From Indibacter alkaliphilus LW1 (GTDB lineage: Bacteria > Bacteroidota > Bacteroidia > Cytophagales > Cyclobacteriaceae): a stretch of 64,000 nucleotides of DNA. Positions 59,480-64,000 of the stretch are shown here, piece after piece (position 1 is the first letter of the stretch; the number at the start of each line of letters is the position of its first letter). Under the pieces are notes generated by a model, which was given only the letters and a program-made list of their open reading frames with translations, did not search any database and was not told the origin of the DNA. Location of the stretch: NCBI RefSeq assembly GCF_000295935.2, contig NZ_ALWO02000032.1, positions 124,001 through 188,000 on the forward strand. The letters run 5' to 3'. The position numbers and the translations under genes were made by a program.

Positions 59480-60703
59480 TTACTGGAATCTCAAGCTTAA
59501 CAAAGTAATATCGTCCCTCTGAATCCCTCCAGCTGAGAAATTCTTCAAATCTTCAAAGAAAAGTTCATGGAATTGGTCTGGATCTATACAGAGGAGGCTT
59601 TTCACAAACTGATTGAAACGATGATCTCCGTATTCCTCCTCAAGTTCATTAAAGCTTTCCGTAAGCCCATCTGTATACAGGTGAATAGTAAATCCCTTCA
59701 AATGCTGTCTTTTGCCTACCTCCATAAAAGGCAACTCTTCAAACGCTCCAAGTATGGTCGTCCCTGCTCCTAGCAATTCACTCCTTTTTTCTCCTTCCCA
59801 GCAAAGTATCGGAGCATTATGGCCTGCATTGATATAGGTCAACTCCCTTTTCTTGTAATCATAATGCCCCAAGAAAAATGTAATGAACTTTTCTCCTTTG
59901 GTATTATCGAAGATGGTGAAGTTCAGCTGTTCTACGATCATCTTGAGATCAGAACTGCTTCTTAACAAAGTTCTCAAAGCAGCCTGAAAATTGGACATGA
60001 GCAGGGCTGCTGGCATTCCTTTTCCTGATACATCCGCAATGCAGAAAAACACCTCATCTTCAGATTTTTGAATCAAATCATAGTAATCTCCGCCCACCGT
60101 AGAATGGGGCACATAGGTCACCTTGGCTTTCAGTTTGGCTGTTTTGGGAAGAACAGAGGGGAAAAGCATCCGTTGAACATTGGAGGCTATTTCTACTTCT
60201 TTTTTCAACCTCTCCTGCTCCAACTGCCTTTTAGCAAAACGTTTGTTTTCCAAGGCTACAACCATAATATTGGTCAGGGCTTGGGTGAAATTTAAGTCGA
60301 GCTCTACCAGCTCATCTTTTTTCTTAAGAAAAAGAATTGCCAACATTCGGTCTTTATGAAAGACAGGAAGGTAGTTTTCCAGTTCGCTAAATGAAAATCC
60401 TGGACCGACCTGAATATTGAGTTTGCCTTCCCCCTTTTCATATTCCACCTGTTTTTCAGGAATAATTTCAGGTACATTATTTTTGACTCCGTGACTGATT
60501 TTTCTTTCATATTGATCCTGATTGATCATATAGAGCAAAATGGATCGGATATTCAAGTGTACCAAGCAAGTGAATTTAAAAATATCCAAAAGCACGGAAG
60601 CAGGTTTGTTCTCGTTGATGGCTTGTGTAATTTCCAGAAGCGCTTTGAGCTCCAGTTCTTTTTTTTGATATGCTACTGTTGTTGGCGTCACATTAAATGG
60701 CAT
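59480..60703 (-). CDS. GAF / SpoIIE-type PP2C phosphatase (RsbU-like)
   Basis: A 407-residue protein: a GAF-like sensor (about 20-165), a connecting coiled coil (KRQLEQERLKKEVEIA) and a C-terminal PP2C domain with GGDYYDLI, IADVSGKGMPAALLMS, NAGHNAPI and LYTDGLTES, which hold the metal-binding aspartates. Proteins like this dephosphorylate anti-sigma-factor antagonists in partner-switching. No anti-sigma partner is encoded nearby. It overlaps the upstream small gene by 11 bases. Confidence 0.88.
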   Translation of the reverse strand: MPFNVTPTTVAYQKKELELKALLEITQAINENKPASVLLDIFKFTCLVHLNIRSILLYMINQDQYERKISHGVKNNVPEIIPEKQVEYEKGEGKLNIQVGPGFSFSELENYLPVFHKDRMLAILFLKKKDELVELDLNFTQALTNIMVVALENKRFAKRQLEQERLKKEVEIASNVQRMLFPSVLPKTAKLKAKVTYVPHSTVGGDYYDLIQKSEDEVFFCIADVSGKGMPAALLMSNFQAALRTLLRSSSDLKMIVEQLNFTIFDNTKGEKFITFFLGHYDYKKRELTYINAGHNAPILCWEGEKRSELLGAGTTILGAFEELPFMEVGKRQHLKGFTIHLYTDGLTESFNELEEEYGDHRFNQFVKSLLCIDPDQFHELFFEDLKNFSAGGIQRDDITLLSLRFQ

Positions 60704-60944
60704 TATGCTCCATCAGCCCCTTTTTGGAGGCCAGATAGTACAATTCTTTTCCTTTGTTTAAAATATCCACCTGATCGAAAAGCTCTTCATCAGGGGCTGT
60801 AAGGCATTTGATAAAAGCTTTTTGATGTAAACTTTGCAAAGTGGACAGTAATTTCTGATCCTCCCAGCCCAACTCCTCTTTGAGGTATTGATATGGCTGC
60901 ACAAAGTAAAGCTCATCTAATAAATCAAACTCTTCCTCGTTCAT
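60693..60944 (-). CDS. Small conserved-looking protein, unknown
   Basis: An 83-residue acidic protein (MNEEEFDLLDELYFV start, then ELGWEDQKLLSTLQSLHQK), predicted helical and possibly a winged-helix fold. No signal or membrane segment. It overlaps the phosphatase gene start by 11 bases and follows the glycosyltransferase gene by 30 bases. Function unknown; operon membership suggests a link with the phosphatase. Confidence 0.55.
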   Translation of the reverse strand: MNEEEFDLLDELYFVQPYQYLKEELGWEDQKLLSTLQSLHQKAFIKCLTAPDEELFDQVDILNKGKELYYLASKKGLMEHNAI

Positions 60945-60974
60945 TATATTTCATTTTCAAACTCTAAATTAAGG

Positions 60975-62093
60975 CTAATCCGAGGATTTTCTTCCCTTCC
61001 ATTCAAATTTTCCTGAAAGTGCACCCAATACCACTCTTAAAACATAAACTGGATGGAAAATACTAGTGGCCAAAAACACCCACAGAGCTTGTTTGATACC
61101 ATAAGACTTCAAAACTGTAGAAAGGCTTTTATATTCTGATAAGAATTTCACCCCCCAAACAATGCAAAAAACCAACTGTCCCTGTGCTCCCCTTGTCAGA
61201 AGAATAAAACTACTGAGAAAAAATAATTGGATCAAAACGGGTAGCAATGAAGATAACATGTGAAAATTACTTTGATGCTGTTTCCATTTGGAGGCCCACC
61301 GGATTTTTTGCGAAAAAAGTAATTGCCAGCTTCCTTGTGCCGAAGTTTTCACCAATGATCCCTGATCATTTATGTATGAGACTGAATTTACGCCAAAATG
61401 CCTCAGTATTTTTTTTAGCAAAAACTCATCATCTCCTGACAAGAGGTGCTCATTTCCCATATAACCACCAACTTCCATAAAAGCAGCCCTTCTAAACGCA
61501 AGATTGGCAGCGCTGCACATTAATGGATTGCCAGATTCAAAACTTGCTTGGGTGACCAATAAAACACTTGCCCACTCCACTTGCTGAAATTTTTCCAAAA
61601 ACCCACTCTGTCCATTGCTCATGACAGGACCTGCTACAAGTTGGATTTTATCAGAATGAAAAGGCTCACACATCAATTCCACCCAAGATGGTGGAAGCTT
61701 ACAATCTGCATCTGTGGTAAGAATTATCCCGGAAGACACTTCTTGGATACCGGTTTGAAGTGCTGCCTTTTTGCCTACTCCACTAGTTTCCAATATTATA
61801 AAAGAAATATCTTTGCTTTCGCCCTCAGCAACGAGTTTTGAAATGATTTTAACGGAATTATCTTCCGAAGCATCATTGATAAAAAAAACCTGGAGGGGCC
61901 GGTAATTAAGCTCAACAACAGAATTGAAAATCAGAGGCAGATTCTCCGCTTCATTTCTGAAAGGAATAAGGATATTCACCATTTCATCTGATTTTTCCGA
62001 TTGAGCATGGCTCTTTTTTTTTTGCCAGTACATTCTCAGCCTGCCCATCAGGAGCAGATAAAGTATCCCTACCAAAAAGTAAATTGTTAGCAT
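60975..62093 (-). CDS. Family 2 glycosyltransferase, membrane-bound (second)
   Basis: A 372-residue protein with an N-terminal membrane helix, ILIPFRNEAENLP, FINDASEDNS, LTTDADCKLP, SGDDEFLLKK and the QKIRWASKW motif, followed by three to four C-terminal helices. It resembles the GT2 at 57748-58851 in layout and probably belongs to the same polysaccharide pathway. It is divergent from ruvC with 21 bases between the starts. Confidence 0.87.
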   Translation of the reverse strand: MLTIYFLVGILYLLLMGRLRMYWQKKKSHAQSEKSDEMVNILIPFRNEAENLPLIFNSVVELNYRPLQVFFINDASEDNSVKIISKLVAEGESKDISFIILETSGVGKKAALQTGIQEVSSGIILTTDADCKLPPSWVELMCEPFHSDKIQLVAGPVMSNGQSGFLEKFQQVEWASVLLVTQASFESGNPLMCSAANLAFRRAAFMEVGGYMGNEHLLSGDDEFLLKKILRHFGVNSVSYINDQGSLVKTSAQGSWQLLFSQKIRWASKWKQHQSNFHMLSSLLPVLIQLFFLSSFILLTRGAQGQLVFCIVWGVKFLSEYKSLSTVLKSYGIKQALWVFLATSIFHPVYVLRVVLGALSGKFEWKGRKSSD

Positions 62094-62114
62094 GAATTGG
62101 TTTAACTTGCGGTA

Positions 62115-62690
62115 ATGAGTAAAGAAGCCAAAAAAGAAGCAAAGGAAAAAATAATTCTTGGGATAGACCCTGGTACCAATATCATGGGTTACGGCCTGAT
62201 TTTGGTTGAAGGAAAAAAATACAAACCCTTACAATATGGCGTGATTCACCTAAAAAAATACACTACTCACGAACTGAAGCTGAAGAAGATTTTTGAAAGA
62301 ATAACAGGACTGATTGATGAATTTCACCCCGATGCGGTTGCTTTAGAGGCACCTTTTTACGGACAAAATGTACAATCCATGTTGAAACTGGGCAGGGCTC
62401 AAGGCGTAGCGATGGCGGCAGCCCTTGCCAGGGAAATCGCCATTGCGGAATACTCCCCCAAAAAGGTGAAGCAATCCGTCACTGGCAATGGAAACGCATC
62501 CAAAGAACAGGTGGCAGCTATGCTACAAACTCTTTTGAAGATTGAAGAATTGCCAAAACTCTTGGATGCTACAGATGCTTTGGCTGTAGCAGTCTGCCAT
62601 CATTTCCACGATGGCAGGTTGCAGACCAGAGGCCGTACAGCAGGATGGAAGTCCTTTCTGGAGGAAAACCCCGGCAGAATCAAAGGTTAA
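62115..62690 (+). CDS. ruvC: Crossover junction endodeoxyribonuclease RuvC
   Basis: A 191-residue Holliday-junction resolvase. The catalytic acidic residues are in ILGIDPGTNIMGYGL, VALEAPFYG and the late DATDALAVAVCHH; the Lys-rich N-terminus (KEAKKEAKEK) and the last 20 residues are extensions usual in Bacteroidota. The stop codon overlaps that of the convergent barrel gene by four bases. Confidence 0.94.
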   Translation: MSKEAKKEAKEKIILGIDPGTNIMGYGLILVEGKKYKPLQYGVIHLKKYTTHELKLKKIFERITGLIDEFHPDAVALEAPFYGQNVQSMLKLGRAQGVAMAAALAREIAIAEYSPKKVKQSVTGNGNASKEQVAAMLQTLLKIEELPKLLDATDALAVAVCHHFHDGRLQTRGRTAGWKSFLEENPGRIKG

Positions 62691-63235
62691 AATGTCTTGC
62701 TTAATGTAAAGTGAAAAACCCTGCTTTTGACATTCGTGTCGAAGTAATTCAAGCTGATCAATCCCATATCATAGCCCAACTGAGCACCAAGACCATCGTA
62801 CAGCTCGTAAAAAACACCTAACACAGCACCAAGATCATAACCTCGTATTGTGCTGGTAGCTCTGCTTACGCCATCTGGATTTTCATACCGCCTGGCTGCC
62901 AAAACAGAAGCTTGTGGACCTGCAAAAACATTAAGTTTTTCGGAAAGACCATATCTGACAACCACAGGAATATCAATATAGCTCAATCTATCGCTGATTC
63001 CGTCTGAACTCTCCTGAATCCCTTTTTGGGAAAAATACAACCCAGGCTCTATTTTAATATTTTCCATTAAGTCTAAGCCATAAAAAACTCCGGCACGGAA
63101 AGCGACTCTGGAATCAAAACTGTATCCATTGAAGTTGGAAACATTCAAGCCAGTTCTAAGCCCCACCTGGGCATTTGCTTGTTGGGCAGCGATCATGCTC
63201 AAAAACATAAAAGAAACTAAGAATAATTTTTTCAT
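62687..63235 (-). CDS. Outer-membrane beta-barrel protein (PorT-like)
   Basis: A 182-residue exported protein: signal peptide FLVSFMFLSMIAAQQANAQ, then about eight amphipathic strands with alternating hydrophobic residues (VGLRTGLNVSNF, IEPGLYFSQKG, DIPVVVRYGLSEKLNVFAGP) and a C-terminal strand ending in Phe (VFHFTLSKTF), the usual signal for barrel insertion. Function unknown; family common in Bacteroidota. Confidence 0.85.
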   Translation of the reverse strand: MKKLFLVSFMFLSMIAAQQANAQVGLRTGLNVSNFNGYSFDSRVAFRAGVFYGLDLMENIKIEPGLYFSQKGIQESSDGISDRLSYIDIPVVVRYGLSEKLNVFAGPQASVLAARRYENPDGVSRATSTIRGYDLGAVLGVFYELYDGLGAQLGYDMGLISLNYFDTNVKSRVFHFTLSKTF

Positions 63236-63321
63236 CTTGTTTTAATAATTTTCTATAATTTGGGATAAGTTGTTCAAGCTGTTTGGTCTAAATCAAAACT
63301 TCAACCAATTTTCAAAAACAG

Positions 63322-63885
63322 ATGAGTAAATTAACAGAAACCCTTAATAAGTTTTTGGATTTGGAGCAAAAATCTTTGCAGGCTTTTTTAAATAAGGGGA
63401 ATATCAGAGAGGTCTCCAAGTCAGAAAAGTTGATCAGTAAAGGGGAAATTTGTGCAAATCTGTTTTTCATCCTTAAAGGAGCCGTTCGGAGTTACTATTT
63501 CAAAGATGACAAAGACATCACAATAAGCTTCAGCATGGAAGGAGAGTTTATCACCTCCATGTCAAGTTTTATCTCTCAATCCCCTTCCTACGAAAATATC
63601 GAAGCTCTTGAAGATTGTAAACTTTGGCACATCAGCCATCAAGACCTGATGGGTCTTTTCGATACCCACAGGGATTTGGAGAGGGTGTATCGCTTGATTT
63701 TAGAGGCATACTATATCAGAGTGGAAGAACAATTGATATTTTCAAAATTCAAAAATGCCAGAGAGCGCTATGAAGAACTTTTGCAACAAAAGCCCGAAAT
63801 CATCCAAAAAGCAAGTGTAGGCCAAATCGCATCTTTTCTTGACATGAGCATCGAGACCTTGAGTAGAATACGGGCCAACCTTTGA
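63322..63885 (+). CDS. Crp/Fnr-family transcriptional regulator (second)
   Basis: A 187-residue regulator with a cyclic-nucleotide-type beta-roll (LISKGEICANLFFILKGAVR region, about 35-125) and a short C-terminal helix-turn-helix (SVGQIASFLDMSIETLSRIR). There are no clustered N-terminal cysteines as in the regulator next to norC. Proteins of this size class in Bacteroidota often control neighbouring transport or surface genes; it probably acts on the gene that starts at 63959. Confidence 0.85.
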   Translation: MSKLTETLNKFLDLEQKSLQAFLNKGNIREVSKSEKLISKGEICANLFFILKGAVRSYYFKDDKDITISFSMEGEFITSMSSFISQSPSYENIEALEDCKLWHISHQDLMGLFDTHRDLERVYRLILEAYYIRVEEQLIFSKFKNARERYEELLQQKPEIIQKASVGQIASFLDMSIETLSRIRANL

Positions 63886-63928
63886 TTTTTTTTGATTTTT
63901 GTCAAATGCTTGTAAGCAGGTTTTTCGG

Positions 63929-63936
63929 TAAATTTG
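63929..63936 (+). promoter_or_regulatory. -7 box before the last gene
   Basis: TAAATTTG matches the consensus TAnnTTTG exactly and lies 23 bases before the ATG at 63959, giving a leader of about 15 bases. Confidence 0.45.
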
Positions 63937-63958
63937 ATTATCCAATAAACCCTCTGCT

Positions 63959-64000
63959 ATGAAAAAGAAAATCCATCTTCTGCCATTGCTCTTCATATTT
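63959..64000 (+). CDS. Start of an exported protein, cut by the window end
   Basis: Only 14 codons (MKKKIHLLPLLFIF) are visible. A run of lysines followed by hydrophobic residues is a typical signal-peptide start. An exact -7 box lies upstream. The product cannot be named. Confidence 0.45.
   Translation, partial: MKKKIHLLPLLFIF

Overview
The window looks like a chromosome segment of a Bacteroidota bacterium, most likely order Cytophagales and near Cyclobacteriaceae. This rests on gene families and style (copper NirK fused to cytochrome c, DUF438/PAS, RIC, bifunctional MoaC/MoaB, GH115, PorT-like barrels), on the scarcity of Shine-Dalgarno sites, and on promoters resembling the Bacteroidota -7 box TAnnTTTG. 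I could not run a search, so the genus is open.

1-34,300 is a nitrogen-oxide respiration region. Minus strand: a NorE-like fragment, a hemerythrin/PAS protein, norD, norQ, norB and norC. Divergent from norC is a Crp/Fnr regulator with four N-terminal cysteines. Then come a lipoprotein NirK-cytochrome c fusion, a NirV-like protein, a SCO protein, a hemerythrin protein, an HPP membrane protein, a frameshifted outer-membrane barrel gene and small Cys-rich proteins. After COX15 and QueD (minus strand) follow NarK, a NarI-like cytochrome, a cytoplasmic molybdopterin nitrate reductase, a four-cluster ferredoxin, a Tat-type Rieske protein and a small membrane protein. The molybdenum-cofactor genes follow (moaA, moeA, a TSUP permease, mobA, a second narK, moaD, moeB-rhodanese, an HNH nuclease gene, moaE, moaCB), then an Rrf2 regulator, the nitrosative-damage repair protein RIC and an NnrS/heme-copper-oxidase-like protein. 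Together they cover nitrate to nitrite to NO to N2O with cofactor supply and NO defence. No N2O reductase is in the window.

34,400-42,120 holds three minus-strand carbohydrate-related genes: a GH3 beta-glucosidase, a PQQ/WD-type beta-propeller and a GH115 alpha-glucuronidase-like enzyme.

42,345-55,745 is a 13.4-kb genomic island inserted in the 3' end of tRNA-Ser(GGA). It has a 15-bp direct repeat at its two ends, a tyrosine integrase next to the intact tRNA, shared 14-bp arm-type sequences at both ends, and the tRNA's own terminator displaced to the far side. It carries a huge LRR-RHS protein with a membrane partner, an orphan RHS-type tail with a small gene, a REP-associated transposase between palindromes, two decapitated XRE regulators, an AbiEi/AbiEii toxin-antitoxin pair behind a perfect 16-bp inverted repeat, an HsdR fragment and IS remnants.

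55,893-64,000 is ordinary chromosome: asparaginase, TatD, two glycosyltransferases, a polysaccharide deacetylase, a SpoIIE-type phosphatase, RuvC, an outer-membrane barrel and a Crp/Fnr regulator.

Two intergenic repeat families stand out. Family A (hairpin arms TCCCGA/TCGGGA joined to GCTTCGCGAA-type motifs and GGATATT-rich runs) occurs in clusters only between 2.9 and 30.5 kb and brackets the HNH gene. Family B (REP-like palindromes with GCA loops) occurs as two copies around the HPP gene.
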